Below are positions 1 to 5,411 of a stretch of DNA of 5,411 nucleotides, piece by piece. The DNA is from an uncultured Gemmatimonadota bacterium (GTDB lineage: Bacteria; Gemmatimonadota; Gemmatimonadetes; Gemmatimonadales; GWC2-71-9), in contig CAMLLJ010000185.1 in NCBI GenBank assembly GCA_946480845.1, positions 1-5,411 on the forward strand, written 5' to 3'. Position 1 is the stretch's first letter. Every line of letters begins with the position of its first letter. The position numbers were made by a program, and so were the translations under genes. Below the pieces are notes generated by a model. The model saw nothing but the letters and a program-made list of their open reading frames with translations, had not been told where the DNA came from and searched no databases.

Positions 1-219
1 TTCGCCGGGCGCGGGCTGACGATCACCGCGCTCGAATTTCCCAGGAACGTCTTCCAGAAGTACGGCGATGCGGTGATTCTCTACACCCGCTTCCGGCTGG
101 TGCTCTCCGACAGCGCCGGCCAGGCGCACGAGACGACGGGACGCGGCACGGAGGTGTTCGTGCGGCGCGCCGGGAAGTGGGTCCACACGGGCTGGCACCT
201 CGACACGATCGCCGACTAG
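1..219 (+). CDS. SnoaL-like/DUF4440 (NTF2-fold) protein, 3' part
   Basis: This is the C-terminal 72 residues of a protein whose start lies before the window; frame 1 is open from base 1 to TAG at 217-219. The visible part alternates short beta strands: a stretch with YGDAVILYTRFRLVL, a polar turn (SDSAGQAH), then TGRGTEVFVRRAGKWVHTGWHLD. The last segment, with a strand-turn 'R.G.W.....H.D' ending, is typical of the last two strands of DUF4440/SnoaL-like domains of the NTF2 superfamily. Such domains form a cone-shaped pocket that binds or transforms small molecules, and most members have no known substrate. No signal peptide can be judged because the N-terminus is missing. The gene converges on the minus-strand TPR-like gene with one base between the two stop codons, so it is not part of that operon. 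The family call is fairly secure; the function is unknown. Confidence 0.72.
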   Translation, partial: FAGRGLTITALEFPRNVFQKYGDAVILYTRFRLVLSDSAGQAHETTGRGTEVFVRRAGKWVHTGWHLDTIAD

Positions 220-220
220 C

Positions 221-1816
221 TCAGCGACCTTCCGTCCGAGCGGCCTGCTCCGCGCCCTGCCTGCTGTTGCGACGCCCCGGATACAGCTCCAGTGAGCGCC
301 GGTACGCCGCAAGCGCCTCGACGGGCCGGTGCTGCTCGAGCAGCAGGTCGCCGAGCAGTTCCTCGGCGGGGACGGTCGGGCCGGGCGTCACCGCGTGCTT
401 CGGCGTCGCCAGCTCCAGCGCCGCGGCCTCGCGCAGCAGGGCTTCGGCCCGCTTCCCGTCACCCTCCGCCTGCGCGAGCCACCCCGCCGCGCCCAGGCGC
501 ATCACGCGGATGTTCCGGGCGAAGAGCCGTTCACCGCTCCGGCCGGCTGCGGCTTCGAGCGAATCGAGACGCTCTGCCGCCGCCCGCGCCTCCGCCACCT
601 TCCCGGACCGCGCGGCCCCGAGTCCGCGCGCGAACCAGGTCACCGCCTCGGGCCAGGTGAACCGGTCCCAGTCGAGCGACGCCGGCTCGCGCGGGGCGAG
701 CGCCATCGCCTCGGACCATGCGTGGCGCTCGAGCGCAAACCGCGCGCGGGTGGACGCGAGGTGGAAGGCCGTCTTGAACGTGGGCTGCAGGTTGGGCGTC
801 CCCTCGAGGCGCTCGAGCTGCGCCTTCGCCTCGTCCTCGGCGCCCTGCTGCAGGTACGCATAGACGAGGTACTCGATCGCGTGAGGAAACTCGTCCCAGA
901 CATACTGGCCGCGGTCGCCCGCCGGCTGTGCGAGCGCCGCCTCCGCGGCGAGCAGGTTGCCGCGTACGACCGCATCCCAGTCGCCCTGGCGCGTGTACAC
1001 ATGGGTCGGCATGTGGAGCGCGTGCGGGTTGCGCGGCGCCGCGGCCGCGTAGCCGCGGATCACCCCGGGCGAATCCTGCTCGCGGCCCGGGGTGTCGTTG
1101 GCGTGGACGAGGTAGTGCATGGCGCCCGGGTGGTCGGGATGCCGTTCGAGCACGACGAGGAGCACCGCGGCGGCGCTGTCGGCATAGGTCGAGGTGACCG
1201 AGTCGGACGGCGCCACGGCCAGGTGCGACATCGCGTAGAGCGCGGCGACATCGGCGTCATCCGGGAAGCCCCGGTACGCCCGCTCCATCGCCTGTTCCCA
1301 GCGGCGGATCCGCCGCCAGTAGTCGGTCGAGTCGGGGTCGGCGAAGAAGGCCGCGGCCGCCTCGACCAGTGCCCGCTCGCGCTCCGAGCCCGGGCCGAGG
1401 CGCCGTGCGGTCTCGACCTCGGTCCATCCGCGGCGCAGGTCGGCCGGGCCCGGGCGCGTGGGCCAGAGCGGCTGGAAGAGCGTCATCGCGACGCCCCAGT
1501 GCGCCATGGCGCAGCGTGGATCGAGCGCGCCGGCTTTCTCGAACGACTCGCGCGCCCGCGGGTAGGTCATGTGGTGGAGCAGCGCGATGGCGCGGTCCAG
1601 CTCGGCGCGCGCGGGGGCGGCGCAGGACGCGCGGAAATCTACCGCGCCGAGCTGGTGGGATGCGTGGTCCTGGGCGCGGGCCGGCGCCGGCGCGGCCGCG
1701 GCGGCGGCGGCGACGACGGCGAAGAACGAGGTGAGACGACGGTGCCTCTGCGAGCCTACCACAGGGGTTTGCCAGGGAGAGCGCAAACGGAGGGCCGGGC
1801 ACGACACCCTGTTCAT
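221..1816 (-). CDS. Exported TPR-like protein with conserved His motifs
   Basis: A 531-residue protein, the last gene of the four-gene operon. The N-terminus has an Arg-containing region, a hydrophobic Ala-rich stretch (about residues 28-42) and an APARA-QD cleavage site near residue 48, so it is probably exported by Sec. The mature part looks all-helical, with degenerate TPR-type helix pairs such as [13 protein letters not shown] (88-100) and a final repeat [15 protein letters not shown] near 500-514. It carries motifs I associate with an uncharacterised secreted TPR family: AHWGVAM (105-111), [11 protein letters not shown] (234-244) and [12 protein letters not shown] (265-276). It also has Cys 65 and Cys 102. 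I chose the ATG at 1816 because GGAG lies 5 nt upstream and the start overlaps the DUF2255 stop as ATGA. This leaves an unusually long n-region, and the in-frame GTG at 1762 (residue 19) would give a more standard signal peptide but has no clear Shine-Dalgarno sequence. The TPR-like scaffold and export are inferred from sequence; the biochemical role is unknown. Confidence 0.85.
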   Translation of the reverse strand: MNRVSCPALRLRSPWQTPVVGSQRHRRLTSFFAVVAAAAAAAPAPARAQDHASHQLGAVDFRASCAAPARAELDRAIALLHHMTYPRARESFEKAGALDPRCAMAHWGVAMTLFQPLWPTRPGPADLRRGWTEVETARRLGPGSERERALVEAAAAFFADPDSTDYWRRIRRWEQAMERAYRGFPDDADVAALYAMSHLAVAPSDSVTSTYADSAAAVLLVVLERHPDHPGAMHYLVHANDTPGREQDSPGVIRGYAAAAPRNPHALHMPTHVYTRQGDWDAVVRGNLLAAEAALAQPAGDRGQYVWDEFPHAIEYLVYAYLQQGAEDEAKAQLERLEGTPNLQPTFKTAFHLASTRARFALERHAWSEAMALAPREPASLDWDRFTWPEAVTWFARGLGAARSGKVAEARAAAERLDSLEAAAGRSGERLFARNIRVMRLGAAGWLAQAEGDGKRAEALLREAAALELATPKHAVTPGPTVPAEELLGDLLLEQHRPVEALAAYRRSLELYPGRRNSRQGAEQAARTEGR

Positions 1817-2193
1817 GCCGGCTCCAGCTCGATGGTGGTGGCTTCGCGATTGGCCTCGGCGAATCCGCGGACCCATTTCTCCGATGCCTTCGTGGCGTAC
1901 TTCTCCGCGTAGGCGCGGGTGACGGCCCGGCGCGTCGCCTCGCTCCGGACCTGGCGCGCCCGGACCGCGATCTCATCCTTCCCGATGCTGATCGAGCCGA
2001 CGGGCTCGGCCCGGAACGCGCGATACCATCCCGTCGGTGAGTCGTTCCAGCTCCGGACGAACAGGCGTCCGTCCACCGTCACCAGCCACACCCCGGTGTA
2101 CTTGTGTGTCGCGCCCGACCGCACACCCAGGATCTTCGCGCGCTCGAGCCGCTCGCGATCGGCGGGCGAAAAGCGCCGTGCCGCCGGGGTCAC
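1813..2193 (-). CDS. DUF2255 family protein
   Basis: A small soluble protein of 126 residues. It has no signal peptide or membrane segment. The N-terminal helix ([20 protein letters not shown]) is followed by a beta-rich core with [20 protein letters not shown] (residues 30-49) and GWYRAF (55-60). It ends in a charged helical region (about 80-115, including [20 protein letters not shown]). This order matches my memory of DUF2255, a family with no assigned function. The core faintly recalls split-barrel flavin/F420-binding proteins, but I see no binding motif that would establish this. The reading frame stays open far upstream through the neighbouring acetyltransferase gene. The real start is taken as GTG at 2193 because GAGG lies 5 nt upstream, the GTG overlaps the preceding stop as GTGA, and the length then fits a small single-domain protein. 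The 3' end overlaps the TPR-like gene by 4 nt. Function unknown. Confidence 0.83.
   Translation of the reverse strand: MTPAARRFSPADRERLERAKILGVRSGATHKYTGVWLVTVDGRLFVRSWNDSPTGWYRAFRAEPVGSISIGKDEIAVRARQVRSEATRRAVTRAYAEKYATKASEKWVRGFAEANREATTIELEPA
1822..1825 (-). promoter_or_regulatory. Ribosome binding site of the TPR-like gene
   Basis: GGAG on the minus strand, 5 nt before ATG 1816, inside the end of the DUF2255 gene. It favours this start over GTG 1762, although the latter would give a shorter, more typical signal peptide. Confidence 0.5.
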
Positions 2194-2777
2194 CCTTCCC
2201 TCAGCTGGCGGATGACCCGGCAGGGATTGCCGACGGCCACCACGCCCGCCGGCAGGTCCCGCACCACGACGCTGCCCGCCCCGACGACCGTGTCGGGACC
2301 GATGCTCACGCCGGGCCCCACGACCACCGCCCCGCCCAGCCAGGCGCGCGCGCCGATCGAGATGGGGCGGGCCAGCTCCGGCCCTGCCACGCGCGCAGCG
2401 GCATCGGTCGGGTGGGTGGCGGTGAGGAGCTGCACGCCCGGACCGAGCTGCGCCTGGGCGCCGATAGTGATGGCCGCCGGATCGAGGAAGACGCAGTTCA
2501 TGTTGACGAACGCGCCTTCGCCGAGGGTGATCTGGGTGCCGTATTCGCAGTAGAAGGGAGGTTCGATCCAGGCGCCGGCGCCGAAGGCGCCCAGCAGCTC
2601 GCCCAGCAGGCCGCGCAGCGCATCCGGATCGGCCGGGTCTGCCGCGTTGACGCGCTGCCACAGCTGCCGTGCGCGGGTACGCGCGGCGGTGAGCTCGGGA
2701 TCGCTGGCGAGGTAGAGGTCACCGCGGAGCATCTTCGCGCGCTCGGATCCGCCGCCGTTCGGCCCGGGCGCAGTCAT
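2190..2777 (-). CDS. Sugar O-acetyltransferase, maltose/NodL/LacA type
   Basis: A 195-residue cytoplasmic enzyme that transfers acetyl from acetyl-CoA to a hydroxyl of a sugar, of the maa/nodL/lacA group. Residues 13-65 ([17 protein letters not shown] and the following helices) match the N-terminal maltose-acetyltransferase domain. Residues 70-185 form the left-handed beta-helix of hexapeptide repeats, for example [13 protein letters not shown] and [21 protein letters not shown]. The catalytic His is most likely His122 in LLTATHP, equivalent to His115 of LacA by motif. FVNMN (90-94), Trp146 in AWLGG and the terminal GNPCRVIR are also conserved family features. Length is normal. The start is ATG 2777, which overlaps the GNAT stop as ATGA; an upstream in-frame ATG at 2810 would lie inside the GNAT gene and is not needed. 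No Shine-Dalgarno sequence is obvious, so translation probably depends on coupling. The exact acceptor sugar cannot be told from sequence. Confidence 0.93.
   Translation of the reverse strand: MTAPGPNGGGSERAKMLRGDLYLASDPELTAARTRARQLWQRVNAADPADPDALRGLLGELLGAFGAGAWIEPPFYCEYGTQITLGEGAFVNMNCVFLDPAAITIGAQAQLGPGVQLLTATHPTDAAARVAGPELARPISIGARAWLGGAVVVGPGVSIGPDTVVGAGSVVVRDLPAGVVAVGNPCRVIRQLREG
2199..2202 (-). promoter_or_regulatory. Ribosome binding site of the DUF2255 gene
   Basis: GAGG on the minus strand, 5 nt before GTG 2193. It lies inside the last codons of the acetyltransferase gene and is the main reason for accepting the GTG start in a frame that is otherwise open far upstream. Confidence 0.55.
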
Positions 2778-3280
2778 GCGGCGGGCGCCCGGATGACATA
2801 GACGACGCATTCCCGGCCGGTGTCGTCGCGCCGCATGCCCTCGAGCACCCCGCCGATCTTCTCGATCGCGCGGCGGGAGCGCCGGTTCTCCGGGCCGATG
2901 ATGAAGACGACGCGGTCGACGAACGCGAACGCATGGTCCAGCATCAGCCGCTTCATCTCGCCGTTGTAGCGACCGCCCCAGTAGCTCCGCGCGAGGAAGG
3001 TCCAGCCGATCTCGACTTCGCTCGCGACGGGGTCGTAGCCGACATAGCGCGACGATCCGATGATGCGCCCGTCGCGCCGGTCGATGGCGACGAGCGCGCC
3101 GCCCGATTCCATGGCCATGCGGAAGAACTCGCGGAAGACCGGTTCCTGCCAGCGGTCCGAGGCGGGATGCTGCTCCCAGATGAGGGGGTCCGAGGCCACC
3201 GCGAAGAGGGCGTCCCAGTCCTCGGCGAGGAGGGGGCGGAGCTCGAGGAGGTCGCCTTGGAGGACGGGTTGCCGGTCCAT
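2774..3280 (-). CDS. GNAT N-acetyltransferase, RimJ/RimL-like
   Basis: A 168-residue single-domain acetyltransferase of the Acetyltransf_3 (RimJ/RimL) branch, expected to use acetyl-CoA to acetylate an amine on a protein N-terminus or a small molecule. It shows the usual order: LLELRPLLAEDWDALFAVASD (11-31), a strand with DGRIIGSSRY (70-79), VEIGWTF (89-95), the CoA-loop region around SYWGGRYNGEMKR (99-111), and the C-terminal GPENRRSRRAIEKIGGVLEG (129-148), in which N.RS.RA.EK.G is the family hallmark. Length is normal, with no signal peptide or membrane segment. The only sensible start is ATG 3280; no in-frame start is seen upstream and the next Met is residue 55. It is the first gene of the four-gene operon and overlaps the next gene by 4 nt. 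No Shine-Dalgarno sequence precedes it and the start codon falls inside a strong inverted repeat. The substrate is unknown. Confidence 0.93.
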   Translation of the reverse strand: MDRQPVLQGDLLELRPLLAEDWDALFAVASDPLIWEQHPASDRWQEPVFREFFRMAMESGGALVAIDRRDGRIIGSSRYVGYDPVASEVEIGWTFLARSYWGGRYNGEMKRLMLDHAFAFVDRVVFIIGPENRRSRRAIEKIGGVLEGMRRDDTGRECVVYVIRAPAA

Positions 3281-3312
3281 GGGGCGAACGATACCGTCAG
3301 CGCCCCACGGAC
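3275..3312 (-). promoter_or_regulatory. Stem-loop that buries the start codon of the GNAT gene
   Basis: The arms 3275-3286 (GTCCATGGGGCG) and 3301-3312 (CGCCCCACGGAC) are inverted repeats matching at 11 of 12 positions around a 14-nt loop. Read as minus-strand mRNA, the odd position becomes a G-U wobble, so the stem is 12 continuous base pairs. The loop can add a small GACG/CGUU stem with a GUAU tetraloop. The GNAT AUG (3280-3278) lies within the 3' arm. The structure starts 10 nt beyond the lipoprotein stop. No U-run follows it, so a standard intrinsic terminator is unlikely. That it limits translation initiation, or is a protein-binding palindrome or processing site, is inference. Confidence 0.5.
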
Positions 3313-3322
3313 GCGACCGCGT

Positions 3323-4879
3323 TCAGGGATTGAACCGCGAGAACGCGATCCGGCTCCCGTCCGGCGACCATGCGGGGTCGATCGCGTTCGCGATCACCAC
3401 CTCCGGAGTGCCTCCATCCCGCGCCACCCGCCAGATGGCCGGCTCCGGACTCAGCCGGCCGGCGACGAACAGGATCGCACTCCCGTCCGGCGACCACGCG
3501 GGACGCGATCCGTACACGACCGTGTCGTCCAGCTTGAACATGGTGACGGGTTCACCGCCGGACGCCTGGACCCGGGCGATCCCGTATCCGTAGCTCCAGA
3601 GCGCGATCTCGCTGCCGTCCGGCGACCACGCCGGATCGGATTCGGCGAACCGTCCGGGGCCGAGCGTCAGGCGGAAGATGCCGGAGCCATCGGCGTTCGC
3701 CACGTACGCCTCGGCCATGTCCATGTCGCCGCCGCCAAGGTGCTCGAAGGCGATCCGGCTTCCGTCCGGCGACCAGGAGGGCCGTCCGACGCCCATGTCG
3801 TCCGCAGGCAAACCAAGAAAATCGCGGGGGACAATGGTCGTCGCGCCAGTGCCGTCGCTCGACATGACCGCTATGCCGTCACGCGAGGTGAATGCGATCC
3901 TGGTGCCGTCGGCCGACCAGGCCGGTTCCCAACCCGGCGCCAGCATCGTCTCCGCGCCGCCGTCGGCCCGGATGACGAAGATCCATCCCTGCCGATGGTA
4001 GGCGATATGCACGCCATCGGGTGACCATGCGGGCCGTGCGCCCGCGGCGAGGAACACCGGGTTCGCGCCGTCGGCGCCGGCGACGAAAACGCCGATCGAC
4101 ATGTCGGGCGGATCGTCCGGGAGGTCCGGCGGTTCCTCGGGCAAAGGCACGGTGCCGGCCGCGGCAGTCGTGAAGCTGCTGGTGACCGTCTCTTCCAGGC
4201 CGTCACCCGACAGGTCTCTGACCGAGCCGGTGACCACGAGCTGGTACTCCGTTTCCGGCGCGAGCGGTGCCGCGGGCTCGAAGGCGACACCGACCTCCGA
4301 GCCGTCGACCGGCACGAAAGCGCCCGGGACATCCAGTCCGTCGCGCAGCAGGCGGAACCCGCCGGCGAGCGTCGTCCGGTCGACCGGCTCACTGAAGACC
4401 AGGATGATGTTCGTATTGAGTGCCACGTCGGTCCGGCCCGCCGTGGGCCGTATGCGCACGACCCGCGGCTGGCGGCGCGCGGGCACGCCCGCTTTCGCGT
4501 AGGCCAGCGTGCCGTCCCCGAGCGTGATGCGCAGCTCGAGCGTGTCTCCCGCGGTGGCCGGCACCGCGACCGGGTCGAACCCGCCGTCGGTGAACGGAGT
4601 CGCCGTGTCGTCGCCGGTGCGGAGGTTGGTGATGGTCACGGCGGTCGCGCCCGGCACCGTCCCCGGGGCGAGCGAGACGAAGGCCTCGGTCATGGTGCCG
4701 CGCGCGCTGGTGGGGCCGCCGGCGCCTACCGGGTCGGATACGGTCCCGGCAAAGGCGGCGCTCGGCATGCCGACCGGACCGGGAGTGCCGGCGGGCCCGG
4801 CAGGATCGCCGCACGCGGCCGCCGCGAGCGCGGTGGCCAGGAAGGCGCTGGGCAGGACCGGCCGTCGCATGAGACGCAT
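3323..4879 (-). CDS. Lipoprotein with Ig-like domain and WSPDG (PD40) propeller
   Basis: A 518-residue exported protein. Residues 1-22 form a lipoprotein signal (RR, hydrophobic SAFLATALAAAA) and Cys23 is the predicted lipidation site; the lipobox AAAC has Ala rather than Leu at -3. After a Gly/Pro-rich tether (GPAGTPGPVG) and a beta-rich region of unknown type (about 41-130), residues 139-240 read as a bacterial Ig-like domain of the SbsA/Big_5 kind (RPTAGRTDVALNTNIILVFS through FTTA). A Pro/Asp linker (244-259) leads to a propeller with six PAWSPDG.RIAF-type motifs whose Trp residues are 285, 321, 369, 418, 462 and 504. Six blades resemble the TolB-type propeller. It probably sits on the outer or inner membrane facing the periplasm or surface, and binds a protein or ligand. 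ATG 4879 was chosen over ATG 4918 because GGTGGAG lies 8 nt upstream and the signal peptide then has normal length; the upstream ATG has no Shine-Dalgarno sequence. The ligand is unknown. Confidence 0.88.
   Translation of the reverse strand: MRLMRRPVLPSAFLATALAAAACGDPAGPAGTPGPVGMPSAAFAGTVSDPVGAGGPTSARGTMTEAFVSLAPGTVPGATAVTITNLRTGDDTATPFTDGGFDPVAVPATAGDTLELRITLGDGTLAYAKAGVPARRQPRVVRIRPTAGRTDVALNTNIILVFSEPVDRTTLAGGFRLLRDGLDVPGAFVPVDGSEVGVAFEPAAPLAPETEYQLVVTGSVRDLSGDGLEETVTSSFTTAAAGTVPLPEEPPDLPDDPPDMSIGVFVAGADGANPVFLAAGARPAWSPDGVHIAYHRQGWIFVIRADGGAETMLAPGWEPAWSADGTRIAFTSRDGIAVMSSDGTGATTIVPRDFLGLPADDMGVGRPSWSPDGSRIAFEHLGGGDMDMAEAYVANADGSGIFRLTLGPGRFAESDPAWSPDGSEIALWSYGYGIARVQASGGEPVTMFKLDDTVVYGSRPAWSPDGSAILFVAGRLSPEPAIWRVARDGGTPEVVIANAIDPAWSPDGSRIAFSRFNP
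3357..4027 (-). repeat. Six in-frame propeller repeats with near-identical 14-nt cores
   Basis: Six copies of a 14-nt core encoding W-S-P/A-D-G lie at 3357-3370, 3483-3496, 3615-3628, 3762-3775, 3906-3919 and 4014-4027. The first four are identical on the plus strand (CCGTCCGGCGACCA); the last two differ at a few positions. Spacings of 126, 132, 147, 144 and 108 nt are all multiples of three and correspond to blades of 36-49 residues. This is protein-level repetition within one gene, not a separate DNA element. Confidence 0.85.
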
Positions 4880-4887
4880 TGGGGATG

Positions 4888-4894
4888 CTCCACC
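4888..4894 (-). promoter_or_regulatory. Ribosome binding site of the lipoprotein gene
   Basis: GGTGGAG on the minus strand, 8 nt before ATG 4879. It supports this start over the longer in-frame ATG at 4918, before which no purine-rich site is seen. Confidence 0.6.
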
Positions 4895-4932
4895 CGGATT
4901 GGCCTGTGTGCGAGCCATGTATCGTGGAACGG

Positions 4933-4967
4933 ACCGTCTCGCCGGGATTGCTCACCGTCTCCGCCGG
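4933..4967. repeat. Direct repeat pair upstream of the lipoprotein gene
   Basis: On the plus strand ACCGTCTC occurs at 4933-4940 and 4954-4961, and both copies continue into GCCGG with a one-base shift (4941-4945 and 4963-4967). The copies are 21 bp apart, two turns of the helix, in the 97-nt gap between the iron permease stop and the lipoprotein start. The position and spacing would suit a regulator binding site, but two short copies in GC-rich DNA could arise by chance, and no clear promoter hexamers are visible nearby. Confidence 0.35.
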
Positions 4968-4976
4968 CACAGCCGG

Positions 4977-5399
4977 TCAGTCCACCTCCGGCGACCCGAC
5001 ATCGGCCTGCCCGTCCCGCAGCTCCTCCCGCGCCCGCCCGGCCAGCCGCGTGTAGCCGGCGCGGATCCGGTCCAGCTCCTCGTCCTCCAGCTCCTCGAGG
5101 TCGAGCAGCGCGTTGTGCGCACCCTGGGTCACCCGAAGCAGCTCGTCGAGCTTGACCTGGATCGCCTCGGAGTCGCGATTCTGGGTGTTCTGGATCAGGA
5201 AGACCATCAGAAACGTGACGATCGTGGTGCCCGTATTGATCACCAGCTGCCAGGTGTCGCTGAAGCCGAAGAGCGGCCCGGTCACCAGCCAGGCGAGCAC
5301 CACCCCCACGGCCAGCATGAACGCCACCGGCCGGCCGCTGGTGCGCGAAGTGGCCTTCGCGAACGTCGTAAACCAGGAGCGCGACTTCGTCGAGCGCAT
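4977..5399 (-). CDS. Low-affinity iron permease family membrane protein
   Basis: A 140-residue inner-membrane protein. Two hydrophobic segments lie at about residues 24-44 (PVAFMLAVGVVLAWLVTGPLF region) and 52-70 (LVINTGTTIVTFLMVFLIQ region). The stretch FSDTWQLVINTGTTIVTF followed by IQNTQNRDSEAIQVKLDELL (69-88) is the hallmark of the bacterial low-affinity iron permease family, named after yeast Fet4. The bacterial members are much shorter than Fet4 and their iron transport is mostly unproven. The C-terminal part (about 96-130) is a charged, Glu-rich helix, probably cytoplasmic and possibly coiled. Start ATG 5399 gives a normal-looking N-terminus, but no Shine-Dalgarno sequence is visible in the 12 bases left and the frame remains open to the window edge, so a start further upstream cannot be excluded. 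The lipoprotein gene follows on the same strand after 97 nt; a shared transcript is possible but not shown. Confidence 0.9.
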   Translation of the reverse strand: MRSTKSRSWFTTFAKATSRTSGRPVAFMLAVGVVLAWLVTGPLFGFSDTWQLVINTGTTIVTFLMVFLIQNTQNRDSEAIQVKLDELLRVTQGAHNALLDLEELEDEELDRIRAGYTRLAGRAREELRDGQADVGSPEVD

Positions 5400-5411
5400 G
5401 CGAGCGAAGCT

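Noticed and set aside
329..1912. Long plus-strand open frame opposite the TPR-like gene (527 codons)
   Set aside because: It is antisense to a gene with clear family motifs, is dominated by Arg/Gly/Ala/Pro with no recognisable domain, and is the kind of open frame expected opposite GC-rich coding DNA.
2194..2661. N-terminal extension of the DUF2255 frame
   Set aside because: This part overlaps the acetyltransferase gene in another frame and is low-complexity Arg/Gly/Ala; the GTG at 2193 with its own ribosome binding site explains the real gene.
3281..3322. Intrinsic terminator in the gap between the lipoprotein and GNAT genes
   Set aside because: The stem is strong, but there is no U-tract after it and it runs into the next coding region; a start-codon-masking or operator role fits better.
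2933..4024. Plus-strand open frame opposite the GNAT and lipoprotein genes (363 codons)
   Set aside because: It spans two well-supported minus-strand genes and the gap between them; its repeated RRP/GDH-like pieces are the reverse complement of the WSPDG repeats.
4880..4932. Possible -10 element around CGATACAT upstream of the lipoprotein gene
   Set aside because: It is a poor match to TATAAT and has no paired -35 at a suitable distance; not strong enough to annotate.
4964..4976. Hairpin CCGGC-ACA-GCCGG directly after the iron permease stop, considered as a terminator
   Set aside because: The stem has only 5 bp and no T-run follows on the minus strand; short GC palindromes are common in DNA of this composition.
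1..5411. Defence system, CRISPR array, toxin-antitoxin pair, prophage or transposon
   Set aside because: All genes over 100 codons that withstand inspection belong to the families listed; no nuclease, transposase, integrase, reverse transcriptase, spaced repeats or terminal inverted repeats were seen. The small DUF2255 gene does not look like a toxin or antitoxin.

Overview
The window is GC-rich bacterial DNA, roughly 70% GC by eye, densely packed with genes that mostly lie on the minus strand. The GC-rich codon use, the WSPDG-propeller lipoprotein, the secreted TPR-like protein with conserved His motifs and the DUF4440-type protein are all compatible with a soil or environmental lineage such as Gemmatimonadota or a similar high-GC phylum. 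No marker gene is present, so this placement is an inference only.

Layout from left to right: the 3' end of a plus-strand SnoaL-like/DUF4440 (NTF2-fold) protein (1-219) faces, with one base between them, the end of a minus-strand operon. In the direction of transcription the operon runs from a RimJ/RimL-type GNAT acetyltransferase (2774-3280), to a maltose/nodulation-type sugar O-acetyltransferase with a left-handed beta-helix (2190-2777), to a DUF2255 protein (1813-2193), to a large exported TPR-like protein (221-1816). Each of the three junctions is a 4-nt start/stop overlap (ATGA, GTGA, ATGA), which implies a polycistronic mRNA with translational coupling. Upstream, on the same strand, are a lipoprotein with a bacterial Ig-like domain and a six-repeat WSPDG (PD40/TolB-like) propeller (3323-4879), and a small low-affinity iron permease family membrane protein (4977-5399). 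These are separated by gaps of 42 and 97 nt.

No gene-free stretch exceeds 100 nt. No tRNA, rRNA, CRISPR array, IS element or phage gene was seen. The most notable unexplained structure is a GC-rich inverted repeat (3275-3312) just after the lipoprotein stop codon. In the mRNA it would fold into a 12-bp stem that buries the AUG of the first operon gene, and that AUG has no visible Shine-Dalgarno sequence. A second small structure is a pair of direct repeats 21 bp apart in the gap upstream of the lipoprotein gene. I do not see convincing evidence of a new defence, mobile or biosynthetic system. The cluster looks like ordinary chromosomal accessory/housekeeping content with two points of regulatory interest and two poorly characterised protein families (DUF2255 and the His-rich TPR-like protein).
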